In this document: piece after piece, positions 5,247 to 13,710 of the stretch
Position numbering within the stretch: position 1 is the first letter of the stretch
Layout: every line of letters begins with the position of its first letter
Origin: Hyphomicrobiales bacterium
Lineage (GTDB): Bacteria > Pseudomonadota > Alphaproteobacteria > Rhizobiales > Beijerinckiaceae
Length of the DNA stretch: 13,710 nt
Direction of reading: 5' to 3'
NCBI GenBank assembly: GCA_028865375.1
Contig: JAGWKJ010000029.1
Location: 1 to 13,710, forward strand
Program-made: the position numbers and the translations under genes
Notes under the pieces: generated by a model
Databases searched by the model: none
The model's input: the letters and a program-made list of their open reading frames with translations, nothing else
What the model was told of the DNA's origin: nothing

Positions 5247-6328
5247 GCGCGCCCCCGGAGCGGCGCCGCCTCGCCGACACGCTCGTCGTCGCGCCGAACC
5301 TGCATCGCCGCTTCTCCGGCGTGACGGCGACAGTGGTGGCGCTGGTGCCGCGACAGGCCGTGAGGGGCGCCGTCGCCGCGACCGGCTTCGGCCTGCCGGC
5401 CCTCGTGCCGCGGTTTCCCTTGCGCGAATTGCTGACACGGGGCTGGTCGCGCCCGCCCGGCGGCGCGCCGGCGCGCGTCTGGCACGCGCGGCGCAACGAC
5501 GAGATGATCGTCGGCCTCCTGCTGCGCGACCTGCTGCGCCAGAAGTGGCGGCTCGTGTTCACGTCCGCCGCCCAACGCCGGCACACCCGGTTCACCCGCG
5601 CGCTGTTGGCGCGGATGGACGCGCTGGTCGCGACCTCGCCCATGGCCGCCGCCTATCTTGACGCGCCCCACGAGATCGTCGGCCACGGCGTCGACACGGC
5701 GCTTTTCAGGCCGGCCGTCGACAAGGCGGCTGCGATGGCCGCGCTCGGCTTCCCCGGCATGATCGGCATTGGCGCGTTCGGCCGCGTCCGGCACAACAAG
5801 GGCGTCGACCTGTTCGTGGACGCGGCGCTCGCGCTGTTGCCTGCGCGCCCCGACGTCGTGGCGGTCGTGGGCGGCGCGATCGCGCCCGAGCACAAGGCCT
5901 TTGCGGACGCACTGAAGGCGCGGATCGCCGCGGCGGGGCTCGCCGACCGCGTCGCCTTCCTCGGCGAGATCGACGGCGCGAAGTTGCGGGCCTGGTACGC
6001 GGCGATGACCGTCCATTGCGCGCCGGCGCGCTGGGAAGGGTTCGGGCTCACGCCGCTCGAGGCGATGGCGAGCGGCACGGCGACGGTGGCCACACGCGTC
6101 GGCGCCGCTTCCTTGCTGGTCGACGACGGCACGACCGGCCTGCTCGTGCCGCCCGACGACGGCGCGGCATTGACCGCCGCGCTTGCGCGCTTGCTCGACG
6201 ATCGGGCGCTCGCCGCCGACATGGGGCGCGCCGGCCGCCGGCGCGCGGTCGCGCGTTTCGACCTCGAAGGCGAAGTCGATGCGCTCGCCGCGATCTACGC
6301 GCGGATCCTCGCGAGACGGAACGACTAG
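5243..6328 (+). CDS. lpcC: GT4 glycosyltransferase, LpcC-like lipopolysaccharide core mannosyltransferase
   Basis: A 361-residue GT-B retaining glycosyltransferase. The N-terminal half has the LpcC hallmarks: VVAPNLHRRFSGVTAT (15-30), VWHARRNDEM (79-88) and VFTSAAQRRHT (105-115), all close to rhizobial LpcC, which adds mannose to the Kdo of the LPS inner core. The C-terminal nucleotide-sugar domain has GAFGRVRHNKG (177-187, with Arg181 and Lys186) and the E-x7-E motif E265...E273 in WEGFGLTPLEAM. It has no membrane helix and probably acts at the inner face of the cytoplasmic membrane. The ATG at 5243 overlaps the fucU stop (ATGA); the frame is open upstream, but that part is the fucU region in another frame. 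It ends in a CTAG shared with the stop of convergent recR. The donor sugar could also be another hexose, since GT4 specificity is hard to read. Confidence 0.82.
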   Translation: MSAPPERRRLADTLVVAPNLHRRFSGVTATVVALVPRQAVRGAVAATGFGLPALVPRFPLRELLTRGWSRPPGGAPARVWHARRNDEMIVGLLLRDLLRQKWRLVFTSAAQRRHTRFTRALLARMDALVATSPMAAAYLDAPHEIVGHGVDTALFRPAVDKAAAMAALGFPGMIGIGAFGRVRHNKGVDLFVDAALALLPARPDVVAVVGGAIAPEHKAFADALKARIAAAGLADRVAFLGEIDGAKLRAWYAAMTVHCAPARWEGFGLTPLEAMASGTATVATRVGAASLLVDDGTTGLLVPPDDGAALTAALARLLDDRALAADMGRAGRRRAVARFDLEGEVDALAAIYARILARRND

Positions 6329-6930
6329 AACGGCGTGCGTTGCCGCAGCGCGGCGGCCAGCGTGCCTTCGTCGAGATAGTCGAGTTCGCCGCCGACCGGC
6401 ACGCCATGGGCGAGACGGGTCACCTTGACCGAATGGGGCGCGAGCAGGTCGGTCAGGTAATGCGCGGTCGTCTGGCCGTCGACGGTCGCGTTCACCGCCA
6501 GCACCACCTCGCGCACCGCGCCCTCGGCGACGCGGGTCACCAGCTTCTCGAAACTGAGCTTGTCGGGCCCCACGCCGTCCAGCGGCGACAGCACGCCGCC
6601 CAGCACGTGATAGAGCGCGCCGCCGACGCCCGCGCGCTCCAGCGCCCACAGGTCGGCGACCGTCTCGACGACGATCAGCGTCGAGCCGTCGCGCCGGCCG
6701 TCGCGGCAGATCGCGCACGGGTCGGAGACGTCGACGTTGCAGCAGGTCGAGCAGGTCGTCACCCGATCGCGCGCCACCGCCATCGCTTCGGCGAGCGGGG
6801 ACAGCAGCTCTTCGCGCTTGCGGATCAGGTGCAAGGCGGCGCGCCGCGCCGACCGCGGCCCGAGGCCGGGCAGGCGGGCGAGCAATTGGATCAGGCGCTC
6901 GATCTCGGGACCGGCGACGCGTTCGGCCAT
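6325..6930 (-). CDS. recR: Recombination mediator protein RecR
   Basis: RecR (201 residues, the normal size) works with RecO, and in some settings RecF, to load RecA on gapped DNA. The order of parts is complete. A helix-hairpin-helix lies at about 17-36 (ARLPGLGPRSARRAALHLI). A four-Cys zinc finger uses C60, C63, C72 and C75. The Toprim domain runs from about 83 (LIVVE with E89) to 165, including VNATVDGQTTAHYL. The C-terminal Walker-B-like segment ends in GGELDYLDEGTL. The start is fixed by GGAGGG at 6940..6935, 4 bases before ATG. The usual upstream partners dnaX and ybaB are absent; divergent upstream of recR lies a sugar ABC operon. The stop overlaps that of the convergent glycosyltransferase in CTAG, leaving no room for a terminator between them. 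Confidence 0.96.
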   Translation of the reverse strand: MAERVAGPEIERLIQLLARLPGLGPRSARRAALHLIRKREELLSPLAEAMAVARDRVTTCSTCCNVDVSDPCAICRDGRRDGSTLIVVETVADLWALERAGVGGALYHVLGGVLSPLDGVGPDKLSFEKLVTRVAEGAVREVVLAVNATVDGQTTAHYLTDLLAPHSVKVTRLAHGVPVGGELDYLDEGTLAAALRQRTPF

Positions 6931-7087
6931 TCGACCCTCCGGGGAAAGCGACGTTTGGCCGTCGCCGCGCGGCTTGGCAAGGCCGGGCGGCGCGACGCCC
7001 GACGGGGCGAAAAATCGCGCGTGACGAAACGCCGCCGACGCGTCAATCTAGGGAGGAGTGGGACGGCGATCCCCCCGGGAGGAAACG
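6931..7087. promoter_or_regulatory. Divergent intergenic region between recR and the sugar ABC operon
   Basis: 157 bases that must hold the promoters of both flanking transcription units. For the ABC operon the ribosome binding site GGGAGG (7077-7082) is clear. I see no convincing -35/-10 pair; the best plus-strand guess is GTGACG (7021-7026) with CAATCT (7044-7049) at 17 bases, a poor match. TGACG (7022-7026) and CGTCA (7041-7045) form a short inverted repeat that could be an operator, but 5-bp arms are weak evidence at this base composition. Confidence 0.3.
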
Positions 7088-8374
7088 ATGGACCGCAGAA
7101 AATTGTTGATGGCGCTTGCGCTCGGCGCCGGCTTGGCTTCGGGCACGCCGGCGCGCGCGGCCACCGAACTCCACATGATGTGGTATTCGGACGGCGGCGA
7201 AGGGCAGGTGATGAAGGACCTTCTCGCCGGGTTCGAGAAGGCCAATCCCGACATCAAGGTCACGCTCGACGAAGTGCCTTACAAGGCGATCCAGGAGAGC
7301 CTGCCGGTGCAGCTCGCCGCCGGCAAGGGGCCCGATCTCGCGCGCGTCACCAATCTGGGCGGCCTCGCGCAATATTATCTTGACCTCAGGCCCGACCTGA
7401 AGGACGCCGCCTATTTCGACAAGAACTTCGGGCCGTTCCTCGCTTGGATGCGCAAGCCCGGCGACACGACCTCCATTCCCGGCATCATGACGCAGCTCAC
7501 CGTCACCGGGCCCTTCATCAACAAGACGCTGTTCGACCAGGCCAAGGTGGCGGTACCGGGACCCGGCACGACCTGGGACCAATGGGCCAAGACGGTGAAG
7601 GACGTCGCCGACAAGACCAAGACGCCCTATCCGCTGGCGATGGACCGCTCGGGCCACCGTTTCATGGCGCTGGCGATGTCGGAAGGCGCCAAGCTGTTCG
7701 ACGACAAGGGGAACCCCGCCGTCATCGACGACGGTTTCAAGGCCGCCGCGCAACGCATCGCGGATTGGCACAAGTCCGGGATCATGCCCAAGGAAATCTG
7801 GGGCGCGGTCTCCGGCTCGACCTATCGCGGCGCCAACGACGAGTTCAAGAACGGCCAGGTCGTGATGTATTTCTCCGGCTCGTGGCAGATCGCGCAGTTC
7901 GCAAAGACGATCGGGACGGATTTCGATTGGCAGGCGGTGCCCGAGCCCTGCGGGCCGGCCGCCTGCACGGGCATGCCCGGCGGCGCGGCGCTCGTCGCGC
8001 TGAAGACGACGCAGCATCCCAAGGAGGTCGCGCGCCTCGTCGATTACCTCGCCAGCGAGCCCGTGCTGTCGGAATTCTACGCCCGCTCGCTCTTCATCCC
8101 GGGCCACCTCGGCCTGGCCTCGAAGGGTCTCGACTACAAGACCGACAATCCGCTCGCCAAGGCGGCGCTGAACGTGTTCGCCTCCGACGTCGCGACGCTG
8201 AGCCCGGTCGCCTACAAGATGCAGGGCTACGGGCACAACTTCATCGTCTTCAACGCGGTGATCTCGCGGCTGGGGCAGGTGGTGGTGGGCGAGATCCCGC
8301 TCGACGAGGCCTACAAGCGCATCGCCGACGACATCGCCCAGCAGATCGCGGAAGCCGACAAGAAGAAGAACTGA
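7088..8374 (+). CDS. Sugar ABC transporter substrate-binding protein (CUT1)
   Basis: A periplasmic extracellular solute-binding protein of family 1, 428 residues. The N-terminus MDRRKLLMALALGAGLASG is a classical signal peptide with likely cleavage after ARA (residue 24). No lipobox cysteine is present, so the mature protein is soluble in the periplasm. The MalE-like fold shows in the HMMWYSDGG strand, GFEKANPDIKV (about 55-65), PVQLAAGKGPDL and the MYFSGSW segment near 259-265. C288 and C293 sit in a PCGPAACTG loop before GMPGGAALV and may form a disulfide. Strong Shine-Dalgarno GGGAGG, 5 bases before ATG. An upstream in-frame start at 7058 would put ten charged residues before the signal peptide and is less likely. 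First gene of the import operon; the ligand is probably an oligosaccharide with an alpha linkage, judged from the GH31 at the end. Confidence 0.93.
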   Translation: MDRRKLLMALALGAGLASGTPARAATELHMMWYSDGGEGQVMKDLLAGFEKANPDIKVTLDEVPYKAIQESLPVQLAAGKGPDLARVTNLGGLAQYYLDLRPDLKDAAYFDKNFGPFLAWMRKPGDTTSIPGIMTQLTVTGPFINKTLFDQAKVAVPGPGTTWDQWAKTVKDVADKTKTPYPLAMDRSGHRFMALAMSEGAKLFDDKGNPAVIDDGFKAAAQRIADWHKSGIMPKEIWGAVSGSTYRGANDEFKNGQVVMYFSGSWQIAQFAKTIGTDFDWQAVPEPCGPAACTGMPGGAALVALKTTQHPKEVARLVDYLASEPVLSEFYARSLFIPGHLGLASKGLDYKTDNPLAKAALNVFASDVATLSPVAYKMQGYGHNFIVFNAVISRLGQVVVGEIPLDEAYKRIADDIAQQIAEADKKKN

Positions 8375-8381
8375 GGGCCGC

Positions 8382-9401
8382 GTGGCGGGCGACCGGAAAC
8401 GCGGCGGGACCGGGGCCGTAGCCGACGCGCTCGACGGCGCGTGGACCGCGGCGATGGGCCTGACCGAACCGCCGATGCGCGCGCTGCAACGCGCCATCGG
8501 CGCGGCGCGGATGCCGTGGGCGTTCCTCGCGCCCAACCTCGCGTTCTTCGGGCTGTTCGTGTTCCTGCCGCTGCTGATCGACGTCTGGTTTTCGCTCACG
8601 GGCGGGCCGCGCCTGTTTCCCTCGCAGCGGCCCTACGTCGGCGCCGACCAATATCGCCACCTGCTCGCCTGCGGGAACTATCTCGATCCTTCGACCTGCG
8701 ACCAGGACCGTTTCTGGCGCGCCGTGCGCAACACGGCGGAGTTCACGCTGTTCCAGGTCGGCGCCATCGTCGTGGTGTCGCTGGCGACCGCGATCGCGCT
8801 GAACCGGCGCATCGTCGCCAAGGGCTTCTTCCGCGCCGTCTTTTTCTTTCCCGTGCTGCTGTCGCCGGTCGTCGTCGCGCTGGTGTGGAAATGGATCCTG
8901 CAACGCGACGGCCTGCTGAATGCGGTTCTCGGCGCGGCGGGGTTTGGCAAGACGCTGTTCTTCGTGTCGCCCGGCTGGGCGATGTTCTGGGCGATCTTCG
9001 TCTCGGTCTGGGCCCATATGGGCTTCTATACGCTGATCCTGCTGGCCGGCCTGCAGGCGATCCCCGCCGACCTCTACGAGGCCGCGGAGATGGACCGCAC
9101 GCCGCCGTGGCGGGCCTTCGCACGCATCACGCTGCCGCTGCTGGCGCCGAGCCTCCTCGTCGTGGCGGTGCTGGCGCTGATCAAGGCGGTGCAGATCTTC
9201 GACGAAGTGTTCGTGCTGACCGGCGGCGGACCCGGCTCCGCGACCCTGATGGTGGTGCAATACATCTACGAGACCGGCTTCTCGGGCGTGGTTCAGGACT
9301 TCGGCCTCGCCGCCGCCGCCTCCGTGGCGTTGGGCGTCGCCTTGTTCGGGCTGACGCTCGCGCAACTCCGCCTCTCGCGCGGCAAGGAGGGCGCGACATG
9401 A
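8382..9401 (+). CDS. Sugar ABC transporter permease 1 (MalF/UgpA-like)
   Basis: A 339-residue inner-membrane permease. About six helices are visible, starting with residues 46-70 (AFLAPNLAFFGLFVFLPLL), then about 122-142, 150-170, 200-224, 255-270 and 308-328. The EAA loop that docks on the ATPase is at 233-252 (EAAEMDRTPPWRAFARITLP); the usual Gly after Asp is Arg239. The first periplasmic loop (about 73-115) carries C97 and C106, a possible disulfide. The first 45 residues form a charged cytoplasmic tail longer than in many relatives. The start is the GTG at 8382, 7 bases after the binding-protein stop, with GAGGG overlapping that stop; an ATG at 8454 has no ribosome binding site. It overlaps permease 2 as ATGA. 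Confidence 0.92.
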   Translation: MAGDRKRGGTGAVADALDGAWTAAMGLTEPPMRALQRAIGAARMPWAFLAPNLAFFGLFVFLPLLIDVWFSLTGGPRLFPSQRPYVGADQYRHLLACGNYLDPSTCDQDRFWRAVRNTAEFTLFQVGAIVVVSLATAIALNRRIVAKGFFRAVFFFPVLLSPVVVALVWKWILQRDGLLNAVLGAAGFGKTLFFVSPGWAMFWAIFVSVWAHMGFYTLILLAGLQAIPADLYEAAEMDRTPPWRAFARITLPLLAPSLLVVAVLALIKAVQIFDEVFVLTGGGPGSATLMVVQYIYETGFSGVVQDFGLAAAASVALGVALFGLTLAQLRLSRGKEGAT

Positions 9402-10446
9402 ACAAGGCGCTCGCCTTCGCCTTGCGCCGGCGCGGCCGCGGCTGGCATTGGACGGACGTGCTGACCTACGCATACCTGTCGTTCGGCGTCCTGTTGATGT
9501 TCGGTCCCGTGCTGTGGCTGGCGCTGTCGAGCTTCAAGACTCCGGCCGCGCTGGCCGAGTTCCCGCCCACCCTGCTGCCTTGGGCGCCGCAGACCGTGAC
9601 GCTGCCCGGCGACACCGCGCGCTACCCGCTCGTGACGGCGAAAGGCGCCGACGGCGCGACGGTGACGATGGCGCTCAAGCGCCGGATCGGACTGGTGGCG
9701 ATCCTCGTCGACCCAAAGGACCCGTCGAAGGCGCTGCACGTGCCCGCGGACTCGACGCGGCCGGTGCGCCGCCTGCGATTGGCGTTCGAGAACTACGTCG
9801 ATCCCCTGAAGTCCTTCGATTTCCCCCGTTACCTGTGGAACTCCGTATTCGTGACGCTGGTGGCGACGCTGATCACGCTGCTCATCAACTCGATGGCCGC
9901 CTACGCGCTGGCGATCTACGAGTTCAAGGGCCGGGGCTTGGTGACGCTGCTCGTGATGGCGTCGCTGATGGCGCCGATCACCATCATTCTCGTGCCCGCC
10001 TACCTCGTGGTGAACGAGCTCGGCCTCGTGAATTCGCTGTGGGGCGTCATCCTGCCCGGCGCCGCCACGCCGACCGGCGTGTTCCTGCTGCGCCAATACA
10101 TGCTCACCATGCCGCGCGACCTCGTGGAGGCGGCGCGCATGGACCTCGCCTCGGAATGGCGGATTTACTGGCGCATCGTGATGCCGCTCTCCGCGCCGGC
10201 GCTGGCGGTGCTGGCGATCTTCTCGGTCATGTGGCGCTGGAACGACTTCCTGTGGCCGCTCGTCACGTTGACGACGTCCGACCATTTCACGCTCCAGCTG
10301 GCGCTCAACTCGTTCCAGGGCGAATTGCAGGTGCGCTGGAACTACTTGCTCGCGATGACGGTCGTCACGCTGCTCCCGGTCGCGATCGTGTTCGCGTTCC
10401 TGCAGCGTTTCATCGCCTCTGGCATAGCCACGACGGGAATGAAGTG

Positions 10447-10447
<1 letters not shown>
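9398..10447 (+). CDS. Sugar ABC transporter permease 2 (MalG/UgpE-like) with an extra periplasmic segment
   Basis: A 349-residue permease, about 60-70 longer than typical MalG relatives. Helix 1 is at about 22-46. Helices 2-6 belong to the MetI-like core, beginning near YLWNSVFVTLVATLIT (145-160), with the EAA loop at 244-263 (EAARMDLASEWRIYWRIVMP). The excess length lies between PPTLLPW (56-62) and LAFENYVDP (128-136), where the family normally passes directly from one to the other. It is hydrophilic, looks beta-rich, and should face the periplasm. Starts within the permease 1 stop (ATGA, 9398-9401); its stop overlaps the ATPase start by one base (TGATG). Confidence 0.92.
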
Positions 10448-11547
<1,100 letters not shown>

Positions 11548-11557
11548 AGGAAATCCG

Positions 11558-13710
11558 ATGAAAGCGCTGACCTCCGCCCGTCCGGCCGGACGCCAAGGTC
11601 CGTGGATCCTGTTCGCCGCCGATTTCGGCGTCACGCTCGCCGTAGCCATCCTCGCCGAGGGCGTCGCGCGCGTGCAGTTGCGCCGCGCCGGCGGATGGCG
11701 GCTCGATCGCGGCTGGTCGATCGCGCCGGGCGGGCTCGAACCGTCCTGTGGCGGACGGCCGCGCGACGACCTCTCCGGCTTCAAGCCGCCGCCCGTCATC
11801 GTCACCGACGGCCCCTCGCGGACGACCGTGGAAGCCGGCGGCCTGACGGTCGAGGTCGACCATGCGCCGCCCCGCGTGACGCTGCGCCGCGCCGACGGCT
11901 CGATCGTTCACGAGGACCGGCCGACGCAAGCCTATTTCGTCTCGCGCAAGACGCACGCCTTCTCGCACTTCGCCGCGCGGCGCGCCGGCGACCGCCATTA
12001 CGGCCTCGGCGACAAGGCGGGTCCGCTCGACCGCACCGGCCGGCGCTTTCGCCATTCCGCGCTCGATCCCTGCGGCTTCGACGCCGAATTGAGCGACCCG
12101 CTCTACAAGACGTTGCCGTTCCTGCTCGTCTCCGGCCCGGACGGCGCGCACGGGATCTTCCACGACAACCTCGCGCCCGCCGAAAGCGACCTCGGCCGCG
12201 CGATCGACAATTACCACGGGCTGTTCCGCTCCTACGAAGCGGAGGACGGCGACCTCGACTTCTGGATCCTCGACGGCCCGGCGCCCGTCGACGTCGTGCG
12301 CCGATTTTCCTGGCTCGTGGGCGGACAGGCGCTGGCGCCCAAATGGTCTTTGGGCTTCGGCATCACCAGCATGTCGATCGCCGACGCGCCCGACGCCGAC
12401 GCACGCGTCGACGACTTCATCGCCAAGCGCCGCTTGCACGACGTGCCCTGCGACGGCTTTCATTTCGGCTCCGGCTACACGTCGATCGGCCACCGCCGCT
12501 ACGTGTTCAACTGGAACCGCGACAAGTTCCCCGATCCCCCCGCGACCCTGAAGCGCCTGCGCGACGCCGGGATGCGCACGGTCGCCAACTTGAAGCCGTG
12601 CCTGCTCGACGACCATCCCCGCCTCGACGAGGCGAAAGCCAAGCGCATCCTCGTGGACGGCGACGGCGCGCCGGCGCCCGCGCAATTCTGGGACGGAATG
12701 GGCTTCCACGTCGACTTCACGAACCCGGACGCGCGCGGGTGGTGGCGCGACGGGCTGGAGCGGGCCGTGCTCGGCGCCGGCTTCACGGCGGCCTGGAACG
12801 ACAACAACGAGTTCGAGATCTGGGACGAGGACGCGACCTGCGCGGGCGACGGCAGGCCGTTCCCCCAATCGCTCGCGCGCGCGGCGCAATCCATGCTGAT
12901 GACCAAGCTGTCGCACGAGACGCAGGCCGCGCACGCCCCGGGCGAGCGCCCCTATGCGGTGACGCGCGCGGGCGCCGCGGGCCTCGCGCGTTACGGGCAG
13001 ACGTGGACCGGCGACAATTACACCTCGTGGAAGACGCTGCGCTTCAACCTCGCGCAGGGCCTGAACATGGGGCTGTCCGGCCTGTTCAACGTCGGCCACG
13101 ACGTCGGGGGCTTCCATGGTCCGAGTCCGGACCCGGAACTGTTCTGCCGCTTCGTCGAGTTCTGTTCGCTCTGGCCGCGGTTCGTGATGAACTCCTGGAA
13201 AGCCGACGGAACGGTGAGCGTGCCGTGGATGCACCCGTCCGTGCTGCCCCAAGTGCGCGAGGCGATGCGGCTGCGCTACCGCCTGATGCCGCATCTCTAC
13301 GCCGCCATGCACGCGGCGAGCGCACGGCACGTGCCGCCGCTGCGGCCGCTCTTCCTCGATTTTCCCGGCGATTCCGCCGCCGCGTCGGTCGACGATTGCT
13401 TCATGTTCGGCGACGGCCTTCTGGTCGCCCCGGTCCTCGCGCCGGGCCGGCATTTCCGCGACGTCCGCCTGCCTGAGTTCGACGGCGGCTGGTTCGACTT
13501 CCACACCGGCGAACGCCATCCGGGCGGCGACTTCGCGCGCGTTCCGGCGCCCCTCGGACGCCTGCCGATCCTGGCCCGCGCCGGCGCGCTGGTGGCGATC
13601 TCGGGCCAGTTCGACAAGGTCGATCCCGCGACCGACTCCCGCCGCGCGCTGCGCGTGTTCGGCGGTGCGACGGCGCCGAGCGAAACGGAGCTCTACGAAG
13701 ACGACGGCGT
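11558..13710 (+). CDS. GH31 alpha-glycosidase with altered -1 subsite, 3' end beyond window
   Basis: Family 31 glycoside hydrolase; 717 codons are visible and the frame is open at the window end. No signal peptide, so cytoplasmic. The N-terminal beta-sandwich (about 1-240) is followed by the catalytic barrel from about 250. The catalytic nucleophile is Asp415 in WNDNNE (the family's WxDxNE), and the general acid/base Asp486 is in WTGDNYTSW. The segment LFNVGHDVGGF near 510-520 is also typical. The family's -1 subsite strand (FHFDCFW in E. coli YicI) reads FHFGSGYT, with Gly304 in place of Asp. The last residues, ELYEDDG, are a conserved GH31 C-terminal motif, so most of the protein is here. 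The start is set by AAGGAA (11547-11552), 5 bases before ATG and 10 bases after the ATPase stop. It probably hydrolyses the sugar brought in by the transporter; the exact linkage is uncertain, with an alpha-galactoside-like substrate possible. Confidence 0.9.
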   Translation, partial: MKALTSARPAGRQGPWILFAADFGVTLAVAILAEGVARVQLRRAGGWRLDRGWSIAPGGLEPSCGGRPRDDLSGFKPPPVIVTDGPSRTTVEAGGLTVEVDHAPPRVTLRRADGSIVHEDRPTQAYFVSRKTHAFSHFAARRAGDRHYGLGDKAGPLDRTGRRFRHSALDPCGFDAELSDPLYKTLPFLLVSGPDGAHGIFHDNLAPAESDLGRAIDNYHGLFRSYEAEDGDLDFWILDGPAPVDVVRRFSWLVGGQALAPKWSLGFGITSMSIADAPDADARVDDFIAKRRLHDVPCDGFHFGSGYTSIGHRRYVFNWNRDKFPDPPATLKRLRDAGMRTVANLKPCLLDDHPRLDEAKAKRILVDGDGAPAPAQFWDGMGFHVDFTNPDARGWWRDGLERAVLGAGFTAAWNDNNEFEIWDEDATCAGDGRPFPQSLARAAQSMLMTKLSHETQAAHAPGERPYAVTRAGAAGLARYGQTWTGDNYTSWKTLRFNLAQGLNMGLSGLFNVGHDVGGFHGPSPDPELFCRFVEFCSLWPRFVMNSWKADGTVSVPWMHPSVLPQVREAMRLRYRLMPHLYAAMHAASARHVPPLRPLFLDFPGDSAAASVDDCFMFGDGLLVAPVLAPGRHFRDVRLPEFDGGWFDFHTGERHPGGDFARVPAPLGRLPILARAGALVAISGQFDKVDPATDSRRALRVFGGATAPSETELYEDDG

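Noticed and set aside
7043..8599. A 518-codon minus-strand frame opposite the binding protein
   Set aside because: Antisense to a strongly supported signal-peptide-bearing binding protein; no recognisable family.
11602..13476. A 624-codon plus-strand open frame within the GH31 gene
   Set aside because: It is a shifted frame of the GH31 gene, Arg/Ala-rich without motifs, whereas the frame from 11558 carries all GH31 landmarks.

Overview
The window is one contiguous, very G+C-rich stretch of bacterial chromosome. Codon third positions are overwhelmingly G or C, and long antisense open frames are common as a side effect. The gene content suggests an alphaproteobacterium, perhaps Rhodospirillales-like: pgsA-moaD-moaE in the order known from that class, an LpcC-type lipopolysaccharide-core mannosyltransferase, an alphaproteobacterial-style branched-chain aminotransferase, and a MarR/response-regulator pair resembling PetP/PetR. 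I see no tRNA, rRNA, CRISPR array, insertion sequence or phage gene. There is no gene-free stretch longer than about 300 bases.

Region 1 (1-2250) is regulatory plus amino-acid metabolism. On the minus strand a MarR regulator overlaps an OmpR-type response regulator, which overlaps by ATGA the start of another gene cut off by the window edge, probably the sensor kinase. Divergent from these is ilvE. The 90-base gap between marR and ilvE carries a textbook sigma-70 promoter facing ilvE. A perfect 7-bp inverted repeat covers its -35 box and also the marR start codon, so it is a strong candidate MarR operator.

Region 2 (2279-3596, minus strand) is the housekeeping operon pgsA-moaD-moaE: phosphatidylglycerolphosphate synthase followed by the two molybdopterin-synthase subunits.

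Region 3 (3745-6328, plus strand) is a tightly packed sugar module: an aldo/keto reductase of the D-threo-aldose/L-fucose dehydrogenase type, an L-fucose mutarotase (FucU), and an LpcC-like GT4 glycosyltransferase. The aldo/keto reductase has lost two of its four catalytic residues (Tyr to His, Lys to Thr) while keeping an otherwise well-preserved fold. This is the most unusual protein in the window. recR (6325-6930, minus) runs into the glycosyltransferase with interlocked stop codons.

Region 4 (7088-13710, plus strand) is a complete CUT1-type sugar ABC importer: binding protein, two permeases and a MalK/UgpC-type ATPase. It is followed by a cytoplasmic GH31 alpha-glycosidase that is truncated by the window end. 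Junctions are short or overlapping, so this looks like one transcript for importing an intact alpha-glycoside and hydrolysing it inside the cell. The GH31 keeps both catalytic aspartates but lacks the usual -1 subsite aspartate, so its substrate is probably not an ordinary alpha-glucoside.
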